Shown here piece by piece: positions 1 through 8,087 of a stretch of DNA of 64,000 nucleotides (positions are counted from its first letter, which is position 1; each line of letters starts with the position of its first letter). This DNA is from Desulfovibrio sp. MES5 (GTDB taxonomy: Bacteria; Desulfobacterota; Desulfovibrionia; Desulfovibrionales; Desulfovibrionaceae). The notes below the pieces were generated by a model. The model was not told the origin of the DNA. It did no database searches and saw only the letters and a program-made list of their open reading frames with translations. Position numbers and translations under genes: made by a program. The stretch covers positions 1 through 64,000 of the forward strand of contig NZ_MJUZ01000050.1 of the NCBI RefSeq assembly GCF_002237645.1, read 5' to 3'.

Positions 1-135
1 GGGAGGGACCCTTTTGCAAAAGGGTCCCTCCCCCACGCCCCCACCCCCTAAAACTCTTATTGTATGTTAGTAGGGCGAACCGGATTTTCTGATCTGAAAG
101 GGGCAGAGGCAGCGTCTTTCTGGCATCACAGCTGA
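1..135 (+). repeat. Intergenic palindromic repeat, family A copy 1 (cut by window start)
   Basis: Positions 1-34 are a palindrome with arms reading GGGAGGGACCCTTTTG and its complement. By comparison with the 36.8 kb copy, the first two G residues lie outside the window. A C-rich tail and a CTAAAACTCTTATTGTAT segment follow. Similarity to 36.8 kb continues to about position 135 through TCTGATCTGAAAGGGGCAGA and GGCATCACAGC. I infer a dispersed noncoding element; the small ORFs drawn across it overlap each other in several frames and look spurious. Confidence 0.75.
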
Positions 136-919
136 CTTTATGAAGCTCGCTGTGGTATGAGATGTTCGCTGTCCGAGCAGAGGCGCGCGCCATGACCAGG
201 GCATGCCCCTGTTTGCTTCAGAGCCACGGCCCTTTTTTGCGCAAAACGGGGGAGGGACGCCCGGACATGGGTTTTGGAGAGATACATGGGCCTTCTCATG
301 CAAGGGCGGGCATGAGGCCACGTCCGGGGGGGCTCACCGGGGCTGGTCGTGGCAGGCATAAGGGCGTTCTCCTTCAGGGGGACGAGTGCCCTGCGGGCAC
401 GGAGCGGGAGAGGAGGGCAGGCCTCCTGGTACATCGGGAATGTCCTTGTTTGCATGGCCAGAGCATGATCTTTTTTATCTTTTAATTATATTCACTAAGC
501 TGAATTTATTTAATATTTAGCTTCAAGATGTCGCTTCTTGGTAATATTTCTTAAAAAAATATGCCCCGGTAAAAATGGCAAATGGTGCGGTTTTCCAGAG
601 GCCGATTCTGCAAAGCCGCAGTTGCCAAGGGTTTGATCAGTCTTGAAATCATCAGGGCAGTGCGCTAGATTGTAGCTCGCACCAAGGGAGTCATCAGCCA
701 AATATATAAGGCTGCGGAACTTTCAATGGCGGTTCCGGCAGTGTAGTTTTCGGGCAGGGTATAGCTCGCGCCCAGTACTTTTTTGCGGCCTTTTTTTGGA
801 CTTGAGAGAACGCTTTGTAATAAAATTTATCATTAAAAACTGAACTGTTCCCACGAGACTAGGAAGTCTTTTTTGCTTACCCCGATTGACATGATGCAGT
901 TCTTTTGAGATTTTCTAGA
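136..919. other. Gene-free region upstream of nrdD
   Basis: I find no convincing gene here. Positions 140-430 are GC-rich with only overlapping low-quality ORFs. Positions 460-850 are AT-rich. A short hairpin AGACT-agga-AGTCT followed by six T (856-874) could be a weak terminator. A TTGACA at 886-891 with a poor -10 (GATTTT at 909-914) may be the nrdD promoter, because it lies just before the riboswitch; this is low confidence. Confidence 0.4.
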
Positions 920-1075
920 CATTGAAAGCGCCCTATGGGCTTAATAGAGAATCCCGTGAAAAACGGGAGCGGACCCGCCGCCGTAAGCCGCACAAACGCC
1001 GCCTTTCTTCATGCGCCACTGGGGCAATGCCCTGGGAAGGCCGAAAGGCGGTCGGCAAGCCGGAAGACCTGCTTT
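920..1075 (+). promoter_or_regulatory. Cobalamin (B12) riboswitch
   Basis: The conserved blocks of the cobalamin aptamer occur in the right order. They are GGCTTAATAGAGAATCCCGT and GAAAAACGGGAGCGGACCCG with GCCGCCGTAAG, then GCGCCACTGG, CTGGGAAGGCCG, and the B12-box-like AGCCGGAAGACCTGC at 1058-1072. It lies about 230 nt before nrdD on the same strand. In other bacteria this aptamer is known to repress B12-independent isoenzymes when B12 is present. That fits control of a class III reductase in a cell that also has a B12-dependent class II enzyme, which is inferred because none is visible here. The expression platform in 1076-1300 is not obvious to me. Confidence 0.88.
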
Positions 1076-1300
1076 CAACAATACTCAACGGCTGTCGGAT
1101 ATACCCCTCATACAGCCAGATACGGATTGTCGGCACGGGGCCTTTGCCGGCCAATCCTTTGCGGGAGCGACCTGTTCCCGGCTACAGGCTTGCCCCTGGG
1201 TTTACTTACCGCCCCATACGTTACCGGTGTCCCCTTCGTTTGTTTTGCGAACGAACTTTTTCACAGTTGTTTTTCACAGCTCTTATGGGAGTCTTTCTCC

Positions 1301-3556
1301 ATGCCCGCCAGCATCACCAAGCGCGATGGCACGGCAGTGCCTTTTGATTCAGTCAAGATTCTCAACGCCATTACCAAGGCCAACCAGGCCGTTGGCGGTG
1401 AGGATATGTCCCCTACAGACCTTTTGTTTGTCACTGAAAAAGTGTGCAAAAAACTGGATGCCCGAGGCCTCAAGCACGTTGAGGAAATTCAGGATCTTGT
1501 TGAAGAAACGCTGATCCAGTACGACTACGCCAAGACCGCCAAGGCCTACATCCTGTACCGCGCCGAGCATACGAAAATCCGCAACGCGGAATCGTATCTC
1601 ATGGATATCTATAAAAAACTTACGTATTCCCCGGCCATTCACGAAGACATCAAACGTGAAAACGCCAATATTGACGGCGATACCGCCATGGGCACCATGC
1701 TCAAGTACGGGTCCGAAGGTTCCAAGTACTTCATCGACAACTATATTCTGCCCAAGGATGCCTCGGCCGCGCATATCAATGGCGACATCCATATTCATGA
1801 CAAAGATTTCTACATGCTCACGGAAACGTGCTGCCAGATAGATCTTATCCCGCTGTTTAAAAACGGTTTTTCCACAGGACACGGGTATTTGCGCGAACCC
1901 AACGCCATTGAAAGCTATTCGGCCCTGGCCTGCATAGCCATTCAGGCCAACCAGAATGAAATGCACGGCGGTCAGAGTGTGCCGCATTTCGACTTCGCCA
2001 TGGCAGAAGGCGTCATCAAGACGTATCGGCAGGAATACAAAAGGGCCTTCATCTCTTTTGTGCGCATTGCCATGCGTATGGAAGCCCAGGAAGCTGCGGA
2101 TTTTACTGAAAAATTGCTGGCCAGCGTTGACCTCTGCCCGCGCCTTGGCAATATGGAAGAATTTGGCCGCAAGCTTACTCAGGCTGCTTCTGCGGAACAG
2201 AAGGCCATGGTGGGCGATGCTCATGCCTATGCCGCCGATGAAGCCCTGAAATATACCGAGCGCCGCACCTATCAGGCCATGGAAGCTCTTATCCATAACC
2301 TGAACACAATGAACTCGCGTGCAGGGGCTCAGGTGCCCTTCAGTTCCATCAACTATGGCACTGACATCTCCGCCGAAGGGCGCATGGTGAGCAAGAATCT
2401 GCTCAAGGCCACCAAGGCTGGGCTCGGCAACGGGGAGACATCCATCTTTCCCGTGCAGATTTTCAAGGTAAAGTCCGGGGTCAATTACAACAAAGAAGAT
2501 CCCAACTACGACCTTTTTCAATTGGCCATTGATGTTTCAGCCATGCGGCTGTTCCCGAATTTCAGTTTTCTGGATGCTCCGTTCAACCTGCAGTACTACA
2601 CGCCGGGCGACTACAACACCGAAGTGGCCTATATGGGCTGCCGCACGCGGGTTCTCGGCAACGTGTATGACAAGGACAGGCAAGTGACCTGCGGACGCGG
2701 CAACCTGAGCTTTACCTCGATCAATCTTCCCCGGTTGGGCCTTGAGGCCAACGGCGACGTCAAAAAATTCTTTGCCCTGCTGGACGACAGAATTGATCTT
2801 GTTTTTCGCCAGCTTATGCACAGACTCAAAATTCAGAGCTCCAAAAAGGTGCGCAACTATCCCTTCCTCATGGGCGAGGGAATCTGGCTTGATTCCGAAA
2901 AGCTGGACTGGGACGACAGTATTGAAGAAGTCCTGAAGCACGGCACGCTCAGCATGGGTTTCATCGGCGTGGCTGAAGCCCTCATATCCCTGCTTGGCAA
3001 GCACCATGGCGAAAGTGAAGAATCCCAGAAGCTCGGCCTTGAGATCGTCGGCCATATGCGCAAGCGCTGCGATGAAGAGTCGGAAAAGGTCGGCCTGAAC
3101 TTCTCGCTCATCGCCACCCCGGCGGAAAGCCTCAGCGGCCGCTTTGTCTCTCTGGATAAGGCCAAGTTCGGCAGCATTCCCGGCATTACGGACAAGGATT
3201 ACTATACCAATTCCTTCCATGTGCCCGTGTACTGCCATATCAAGGCATTCAGAAAAATCGAGATTGAGGCCCCGTACCATGCGCTGACCAACGCGGGGCA
3301 TATTACCTATGTGGAGCTTGATGGCGATACCTGCAAGAATCCAGAAGCCTTTGAAAGCATTATCCGCTTCATGCACGATCAGGGTGTAGGTTATGGATCG
3401 GTCAACCATCCGCTTGATCGTGACCCTCTGTGCGGATATGTGGGCGTCATCAATGACTGCTGCCCACGGTGCGGCCGCAAGGAAGGCGAGGGCGTCAGCC
3501 CCGAGCTTCTTGACGAGCTGCGCAAAAAGTATCCCCATATTCCCAAATGGAGCTAG
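1301..3556 (+). CDS. nrdD: Anaerobic (class III) ribonucleoside-triphosphate reductase, large part without the glycyl-radical domain
   Basis: A 751-residue protein that reduces ribonucleotides to deoxyribonucleotides anaerobically in the cytoplasm. Residues 1-95 form an ATP-cone (starts MPASITKRDGTAVPFD). The catalytic barrel includes C177-C178 before QIDL. The C-terminus has a zinc-site region with C711, C720, C721 and C724 (DRDPLCGYVG and CCPRCGRKEG). Family members normally continue directly into an RRITGY-type radical loop. Here the protein instead ends with about 20 unrelated residues finishing in HIPKWS. The radical domain is found in the next ORF at 3757. I chose ATG 1301, preceded by GGGAG, because the longer open frame from 935 runs through the riboswitch. 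The gene is followed by the small ORF and nrdG. Confidence 0.93.
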   Translation: MPASITKRDGTAVPFDSVKILNAITKANQAVGGEDMSPTDLLFVTEKVCKKLDARGLKHVEEIQDLVEETLIQYDYAKTAKAYILYRAEHTKIRNAESYLMDIYKKLTYSPAIHEDIKRENANIDGDTAMGTMLKYGSEGSKYFIDNYILPKDASAAHINGDIHIHDKDFYMLTETCCQIDLIPLFKNGFSTGHGYLREPNAIESYSALACIAIQANQNEMHGGQSVPHFDFAMAEGVIKTYRQEYKRAFISFVRIAMRMEAQEAADFTEKLLASVDLCPRLGNMEEFGRKLTQAASAEQKAMVGDAHAYAADEALKYTERRTYQAMEALIHNLNTMNSRAGAQVPFSSINYGTDISAEGRMVSKNLLKATKAGLGNGETSIFPVQIFKVKSGVNYNKEDPNYDLFQLAIDVSAMRLFPNFSFLDAPFNLQYYTPGDYNTEVAYMGCRTRVLGNVYDKDRQVTCGRGNLSFTSINLPRLGLEANGDVKKFFALLDDRIDLVFRQLMHRLKIQSSKKVRNYPFLMGEGIWLDSEKLDWDDSIEEVLKHGTLSMGFIGVAEALISLLGKHHGESEESQKLGLEIVGHMRKRCDEESEKVGLNFSLIATPAESLSGRFVSLDKAKFGSIPGITDKDYYTNSFHVPVYCHIKAFRKIEIEAPYHALTNAGHITYVELDGDTCKNPEAFESIIRFMHDQGVGYGSVNHPLDRDPLCGYVGVINDCCPRCGRKEGEGVSPELLDELRKKYPHIPKWS

Positions 3557-3756
3557 GGCTATTCGCCCTGAAAGCTCCGGCGACTGCGCGTGTGAGCGTC
3601 CGCTACTGGAATTCCTTTGCCGGAGCGCGGTGGAAAAATTTTGAGAGCGCATGCTCTCAAAGCTGAAAAGTTCATGTTGTTTGCTGTTATGGCGGCCGCC
3701 CCGGCGGCCCGCCTGAACCTCATACTTATTATTTATTACGTGCAAGGAGAAAGTCT
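3557..3756 (+). other. Spacer with perfect 20-nt palindrome between the two nrdD pieces
   Basis: The 200-nt spacer contains the perfect palindrome TTGAGAGCGCATGCTCTCAA at 3641-3660. A GC-rich inverted segment follows near 3690-3712 (GGCGGCCGCC, then CGGCGGCCCG). It ends in AAGGAGA, a strong ribosome binding site six bases before the ATG at 3757. There is no in-frame continuation of nrdD here, so the split is not a simple frameshift. Confidence 0.7.
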
Positions 3757-3927
3757 ATGTTGATGAAATCGCGTTTGTTTGACGAAGTGAAGCCCGCGCA
3801 GAAGCTTGTGGGTCAGGGCATGACTTTTGAACGCACCCGCCGCATCACCGGCTATCTTGTGGGTACGCTGGACCGTTTTAACAATGCCAAACGGGCTGAG
3901 GAACGTGACAGGGTCAAGCATGCCTAA
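3757..3927 (+). CDS. Stand-alone glycyl-radical domain of class III ribonucleotide reductase
   Basis: A 56-residue protein. Residues 24-55 (from FERTRRITGYLVG on to DRVKH) match the C-terminal radical domain normally fused to NrdD, where a sequence like RRVCGYLG or RRITGYLVG carries the radical glycine. The equivalent here is G32. The first 20 residues (MLMKSRLFDEVKPAQKLVGQ) are not part of the standard domain and may be a docking segment. An excellent ribosome binding site (AAGGAGA) precedes it, and its 3' end overlaps nrdG by 8 nt. I infer that it binds the large NrdD protein and is activated in trans by NrdG, much as YfiD-type spare parts rescue pyruvate formate-lyase. Confidence 0.85.
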   Translation: MLMKSRLFDEVKPAQKLVGQGMTFERTRRITGYLVGTLDRFNNAKRAEERDRVKHA

Positions 3928-4456
3928 TGATGCGTCTTTGCAGCCCATGCGCCTGTCCGGCATTGTGGAGGAATCCATAGTTGACGGGCCGGGGTTGCGA
4001 TACGTTCTGTTTACCCAGGGTTGTCCGCACCGCTGCAAGGGGTGCCACAATCCGCAGACACACAGCTTTGAGGGCGGCTTTCTTTTTACAGTAGAAGAGG
4101 CGCTCAGGCAGTTTGACGAAAATCCCCTGCTAGCGGGGGTGACCCTTTCCGGAGGCGAACCATTTGCCCAGGCGGCCCCCTTGTGCTCAGTGGCACAGGG
4201 GGTGCGCGGCAAGGGCAAGACCGTGATTACCTACACGGGGTATACCTTTGAGGAATTGTGGCGGCGCGCTCAGGATGACGCCTGGACCGCACGCCTGCTG
4301 GATCTAACAGACCTCTTGATTGACGGCCCTTATATGGAAGAGCTGCGCGATCTGGAGCTGCTTTTCAGAGGAAGCGGCAATCAGCGTCTTTTGAGCAAAA
4401 AAGACCGTGAAAACATTGCGGCGGAGCTTGAAAGGTCGGAAGATCCTCCGCAGTAG
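3920..4456 (+). CDS. nrdG: Anaerobic ribonucleotide reductase activating enzyme, radical SAM
   Basis: A 178-residue radical-SAM protein that uses a 4Fe-4S cluster and S-adenosylmethionine to make the glycyl radical in NrdD. The CxxxCxxC motif is visible as CPHRCKGCHNPQ near residue 30. The family motifs SIVDGPGLRYVLFTQGC and TLSGGEPF are also present. ATG 3920 is chosen because it overlaps the upstream glycyl-radical ORF (ends 3927) and gives the normal family N-terminus. The longer open frame from 3827 lies inside that ORF. Overlap indicates translational coupling of the activase with its radical-bearing substrate. Confidence 0.93.
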   Translation: MPNDASLQPMRLSGIVEESIVDGPGLRYVLFTQGCPHRCKGCHNPQTHSFEGGFLFTVEEALRQFDENPLLAGVTLSGGEPFAQAAPLCSVAQGVRGKGKTVITYTGYTFEELWRRAQDDAWTARLLDLTDLLIDGPYMEELRDLELLFRGSGNQRLLSKKDRENIAAELERSEDPPQ

Positions 4457-4482
4457 CATAGTTTTTCGGTTTCATGTTTTGA

Positions 4483-4527
4483 CCATGAATAAAGCCCGCC
4501 AATGGCGGGCTTTATTCATGGTTTTTT
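4483..4527 (+). terminator. Intrinsic terminator of the nrdD-nrdG operon
   Basis: An 18-bp perfect stem runs from CCATGAATAAAGCCCGCC to its complement around an AAT loop (4483-4521) and is followed by TTTTTT. The stem also has A residues near its left side, so it may act in both directions towards the convergent hemerythrin gene. Confidence 0.9.
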
Positions 4528-4675
4528 ATGAGCAGTTTACCAATGAAATGCGTTAACTGCCTTACAAGGATTTTTCTGAAATACTTGCCGCGAAATTCGA
4601 GTTGGCCTTTTGCCTGGCATACGCGAGCATTTCAAGTGCTGAATGATCCAGATGAACCGGCAGGCGCGCCAATGT

Positions 4676-5743
4676 TCAGTTCTTGTCCTCTGTTGCGCTG
4701 TTGTCCCTTTTCAGCGTGATGCCGTGATGCTGCGCCACGTAAGGTGCAAAGGACACATCCATGCCCTGAATATGCTCAATGAGCCATGTTTTTAAAAATT
4801 CCAGCAGGGCTTGGTCCACATCAGCCTTGCCTTGCAGCAATGCTTCACGAAAGAGCACAAGTTTATTTTTAAATGCCTGATGCTCCTCAATATGTTCCTT
4901 GCTGCAAGGATAGTCGGAGTAGGCAAAGAAAATTTCTTCAGTAGTAAAGTGGGTAAAGGCGTAGCCAGCCAGTGAATCGAGAATTTCCAGAAGAAGGGCG
5001 GAATCACGGCCTTGCCGAAGGCCATTATGCAGCCTGTTTACGTATGAAAGCAGCAGCTTGTGTTGGCCGTCAATAACGGGCACCCCGGTGGAATAGCTGG
5101 GCGTCCATTGAAAGAACTCTTCTTCCTGCGCAGTTTTCGTCTGAATGGAGGCGGCAGGCGTATCACCAAGAAAGGCGTTCATCTGGGCCAGGTAGTTTTC
5201 GCAATATTCCAGCTCTGCCGCCACCTTGTCCAGCCATTGGGTGGTGAGCCCACCAAAAAAAGCCGTTTCCGCAAGTCCCGGGCAAATACCGGCAAGCTTG
5301 CGTTCCTGTTCTGCCTGATCGGCCGCCAGCACGCGCAGTTTGCGCGCGGCCTCGTGCAGGCTGTCCTTGGTCATGGCCTGACCTGACATGGCGAGGGTGT
5401 ATTTTTCATGGCATTCGGCGGCATCCTGCCGCATTTTGTCCAGGTCACGCCGGGCGGACGCGAGCTCACGGGTATGAGCTTCGCCGTGTGCGGCCATAAG
5501 TTCGGCCATGTGGCATAAGGACCCACAATCAGAGGCATGCGGAAGGTGAAGCGTGCCGGGTTTCCTGAGGCTGCTGCAAATGTTTTTAAAAGGTTTGAGC
5601 AGGTCTCGGTAAAGAAGAAAAAGCCCGCCAAAGCCGCAGACAAGCCCAGCCATACCCGCGACAAATGACAGTGGCGGGGAGAGGAGCAGCCCCAGTACGC
5701 TGATGGCTGGCGAAGCAGCTAAAAGAATAAAGAAAGCGGGCAT
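4676..5743 (-). CDS. Membrane-anchored hemerythrin-domain protein
   Basis: A 355-residue protein with two N-terminal hydrophobic segments (about 4-22 and 27-46), a helical, partly charged linker (about 85-150) and a C-terminal bacteriohemerythrin domain (about 212-342). All seven diiron ligands can be assigned: H228 (IDGQH), H265 and E269 (HFTTE), H284 and H288 (HIEEH), H324 and D329. Hemerythrins bind O2 reversibly at a non-heme diiron site. In anaerobes they are used for O2 sensing or delivery. No methyl-accepting, GGDEF or kinase domain is present, so the output is unknown. A long leader with a possible RNA structure precedes it (5877-5961). Start ATG 5743. Confidence 0.85.
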   Translation of the reverse strand: MPAFFILLAASPAISVLGLLLSPPLSFVAGMAGLVCGFGGLFLLYRDLLKPFKNICSSLRKPGTLHLPHASDCGSLCHMAELMAAHGEAHTRELASARRDLDKMRQDAAECHEKYTLAMSGQAMTKDSLHEAARKLRVLAADQAEQERKLAGICPGLAETAFFGGLTTQWLDKVAAELEYCENYLAQMNAFLGDTPAASIQTKTAQEEEFFQWTPSYSTGVPVIDGQHKLLLSYVNRLHNGLRQGRDSALLLEILDSLAGYAFTHFTTEEIFFAYSDYPCSKEHIEEHQAFKNKLVLFREALLQGKADVDQALLEFLKTWLIEHIQGMDVSFAPYVAQHHGITLKRDNSATEDKN

Positions 5744-6091
5744 GCTCTATCCTTGAGTCATAGCGGTTTTTGGCTGCGGACGAACTTCCAGAAGGCCTTT
5801 CTGGCAATGGTTCAAAAAGCAGCCAGCCCCTAGCATAGCGGCCGGAATGCCCTGTTGTTCCAGGCTTGGGCTTTGGGACTGCCCGCCGTGACCGATGAAA
5901 CCTCACTGGCCACGGCGGGGAGTGGAAAGAAACCGGCCGGACGAATCCGGCGGGTACAGTCTTGGCAGGTTACCATTGAGATTGTGCATTCTCAACGGTT
6001 TTGGCTCGCCTGTTACGGCGCTTGCCCGAGCCAACAAGTACGGCGGGCATCTTGCAATATAATCTACAGAGCAATTTCAGTGTAACGCGCT
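5744..6091. other. Intergenic region between nifS and the hemerythrin gene
   Basis: No ORF of quality lies here. It holds the candidate RNA structure at 5877-5961. At 6069-6094, just past the nifS stop, is an AGAGC/GCTCT inverted repeat with a 16-nt loop, a motif that recurs in other intergenic regions of this window. No strong intrinsic terminator for nifS was seen. Confidence 0.5.
5877..5961 (-). ncRNA. Candidate structured leader RNA (three-way junction) upstream of the hemerythrin gene
   Basis: Read on the minus strand, an outer helix GACTG/CAGTC closes two hairpins. The first is CCGGA-TTCG-TCCGG (5950-5937). The second has an 8-bp stem CCGCCGTG/CACGGCGG (5918-5883). It lies about 130 nt before the hemerythrin start, where a cis-regulatory leader would sit. 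I do not recognise a known riboswitch class. It could also be the 3' end of the nifS transcript. Confidence 0.35.
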
Positions 6092-7246
6092 CTAGTTCTT
6101 GAATGGTGAAATGGCTCTGAGAGTTTCAATGACCTGCGGGAAATGCTCAATCACAAAATTAACATCGTCTTCAGTGGTGTAGCGCGACAGGGAGAGACGG
6201 ATTGAGCCGTGCGCGTAGTTGAAGGGAACGCCCATGGCGCGAAGCACATGTGAAGGTTCCAGACTGCCGGACGTGCAGGCAGATCCGGAACTGGCACAGA
6301 TGCCCAGCCTGTCGAGCATGAGCAGGATGGCCTCGCCCTCAACATTCTTGAAGGAAATGTTGGAGGTGTTGGGCAGGCGGTTTTCCACATCGCCATTGAC
6401 CATGCAGTCGGGGATGCGCTCAAGAAGGCCTGCTTCCAGTTTGTCGCGCAGCATGGCCACCTGCACGCGCTCTTCCTGCATATGGTCCAGCGCCAGTTGC
6501 GCGGCAACGCCCATGCCCACGATGTAGGGCACGTTTTCCGTGCCGGCCCGGCGTCCCCTTTCCTGATGCCCGCCGCGCAGGAAGGGGCGGAAGCGCACGC
6601 CCTTGCGGATGTACAGGGCGCCTATGCCCTTGGGCGCGTGCAGCTTGTGCCCGGAAAGCGAGAGCATGTCTGCGGGCAGATGACTGAGGTCAATGGGGGT
6701 CTTGCCCACAGCCTGCACCGCGTCGGTATGAAAAAGTACGCCCTTTTCGCGGGCCATCTCGGCCATGCGCTGGATGGGGTAGATATTGCCCACTTCGTTG
6801 TTGGCAAACATGATGGACACAAGCGCCGTGTCTTCAGACAGGGCCTGTGCGTACTCGTTCATATCAAGTCTGCCCTTGTTGTCAACGGCAAGATAGGTGA
6901 CGTGATAGCCGTGACGCTCCCAGTGCTGCATGACGTTGAGCACGGCAGGATGTTCCACGCGGGTGGTGATGAGGTGGCGTTTTTCAGGCTGGGTTTGAAT
7001 GGCCGTCCAGATGGCGGAGTTGTCGCTTTCAGAGCCGCAGGAGGTGAACAGGATTTCGTCCGCGCTGGCTCCCAGAAGGTTGGCCAGGCTTTCCCGGGCG
7101 GCGTCCACGGCGTCGGCTACCTGCCCGCCAAAGGTGTGCATGCTGGAGGGATTGCCATAGAGGTCAGTAAGGTAGGGCAGCATGGCGTCCCGAACTTCGG
7201 GCGCCACCGCCGTAGTGGCATTGTTGTCCAGATAGATGGTTCTCAT
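6092..7246 (-). CDS. nifS: Cysteine desulfurase, NifS/IscS type
   Basis: A 384-residue PLP enzyme that takes sulfur from cysteine and hands it as persulfide to the NifU scaffold. K201 in SLSGHKLHAPKG is the PLP lysine, and C324 in SSGSACTSGSLEPSHVL is the persulfide cysteine. The N-terminus MRTIYLDNNATT is standard. ATG 7246 is chosen over a TTG at 7264 because GAGGAGG precedes it and the family N-terminus begins there. It starts 4 nt after the nifU stop, so iscR-nifU-nifS is an operon. Confidence 0.95.
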   Translation of the reverse strand: MRTIYLDNNATTAVAPEVRDAMLPYLTDLYGNPSSMHTFGGQVADAVDAARESLANLLGASADEILFTSCGSESDNSAIWTAIQTQPEKRHLITTRVEHPAVLNVMQHWERHGYHVTYLAVDNKGRLDMNEYAQALSEDTALVSIMFANNEVGNIYPIQRMAEMAREKGVLFHTDAVQAVGKTPIDLSHLPADMLSLSGHKLHAPKGIGALYIRKGVRFRPFLRGGHQERGRRAGTENVPYIVGMGVAAQLALDHMQEERVQVAMLRDKLEAGLLERIPDCMVNGDVENRLPNTSNISFKNVEGEAILLMLDRLGICASSGSACTSGSLEPSHVLRAMGVPFNYAHGSIRLSLSRYTTEDDVNFVIEHFPQVIETLRAISPFKN

Positions 7247-7250
7247 GGCC

Positions 7251-8087
7251 TTATGCCTCCTCAACCACTAGGTCGGGTTCCACATTTTCACGCAAAAGGC
7301 GCTGCACCAGGTCGCGGATGGTCACATCGCTGGAGCGGCATTGAGCGCAGCGTCCGCGCAGCGAGACCACCACGCGCATGCCGTCCACGTCCACCAGTTC
7401 AATGTCGCCGCCGTCGGCCGCAAGCAGAGGCTTGATTTCTTCTTCAATGGTCTTGAGCACCAGTTGCATGCGCTGCACATTGGTCATCCGCGGCTTGGGC
7501 TTCAATTCCACCAGGGGCTTCTGCTTGAGTTCGGCCGCGAGAATCTCGCCGATTTCATCCAGGCATTCGCCGCATGCGCCGCCAGCCTTGGTGTAGTTTG
7601 TAACCTCTTCAACGGTCTTGAGCCCGTTTTCGCGGATGGCGCGGATGATCTGGGCATCGGTCACGCCGAAACACTTACAGACAAGCTTGCCTTCTTCATG
7701 GGCGTGCGGCACAGGGGGTTCGCCCTTCCACTGCCGGATGGCGGCCTCCAGCGCTTCCTGCCCCATGACGGAGCAGTGCATCTTTTGCTTGGGCAACCCG
7801 CCAAGAGCATTGGCAATATCCTTATTGCTGATCTTGAGCGCATCTTCCACAGACATGCCCTTGATCATGTCAGTAAGTACGGAACTGGAGGCAATGGCGC
7901 TGGCGCAACCAAAGGTTTCAAAGGTTGCGTCCTCGATTATGCCCTGATCGTTGATCTTGAGATAGAGCTTGAGAGCGTCGCCGCAGGCCAGACTACCTAC
8001 TTCGCCGATGGCGTTGGCCCCTTCCAGCGGGCCCACGTTGTGGGGGCGCAGAAAATGGTCATGTACGGCTTCAGTGTAATTCCACAT
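7251..8087 (-). CDS. nifU: Fe-S cluster assembly scaffold NifU, three-domain form
   Basis: A 278-residue scaffold. Residues 1-125 are an IscU-like domain with C35, C61 and C105. Residues 134-180 are a BFD-like [2Fe-2S] domain (C137, C139, C172, C175). Residues 205-278 are an Nfu domain with the C247-x2-C250 pair (GRCAQC). It receives sulfur from NifS and assembles clusters for transfer. The 5' end overlaps the upstream iscR by 17 nt. No nitrogenase genes are in the window, so a housekeeping Isc role is inferred, as is usual in sulfate reducers. Confidence 0.95.
   Translation of the reverse strand: MWNYTEAVHDHFLRPHNVGPLEGANAIGEVGSLACGDALKLYLKINDQGIIEDATFETFGCASAIASSSVLTDMIKGMSVEDALKISNKDIANALGGLPKQKMHCSVMGQEALEAAIRQWKGEPPVPHAHEEGKLVCKCFGVTDAQIIRAIRENGLKTVEEVTNYTKAGGACGECLDEIGEILAAELKQKPLVELKPKPRMTNVQRMQLVLKTIEEEIKPLLAADGGDIELVDVDGMRVVVSLRGRCAQCRSSDVTIRDLVQRLLRENVEPDLVVEEA

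Noticed and set aside
67-701. Several ORFs of 60-107 residues at the window start
   Set aside because: They overlap each other on both strands, cross a repeat, and show no domain or ribosome site.
935-1300. 122-residue N-terminal extension of NrdD
   Set aside because: The frame crosses the cobalamin riboswitch and has no NrdD homology. ATG 1301 gives the normal ATP-cone start.
1349-3745. Long antisense ORFs over nrdD, and similar ones over carB, rpoD, ftsI and murE
   Set aside because: Long antisense frames are expected in high-GC genes and show no independent motifs.
3827-3919. Longer start for NrdG
   Set aside because: This part lies inside the glycyl-radical ORF and adds no family sequence.
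4528-4719. 63-residue plus-strand ORF after nrdG
   Set aside because: It starts just after the nrdG terminator, has no recognisable domain or ribosome site, and runs into the 3' end of the convergent hemerythrin gene.
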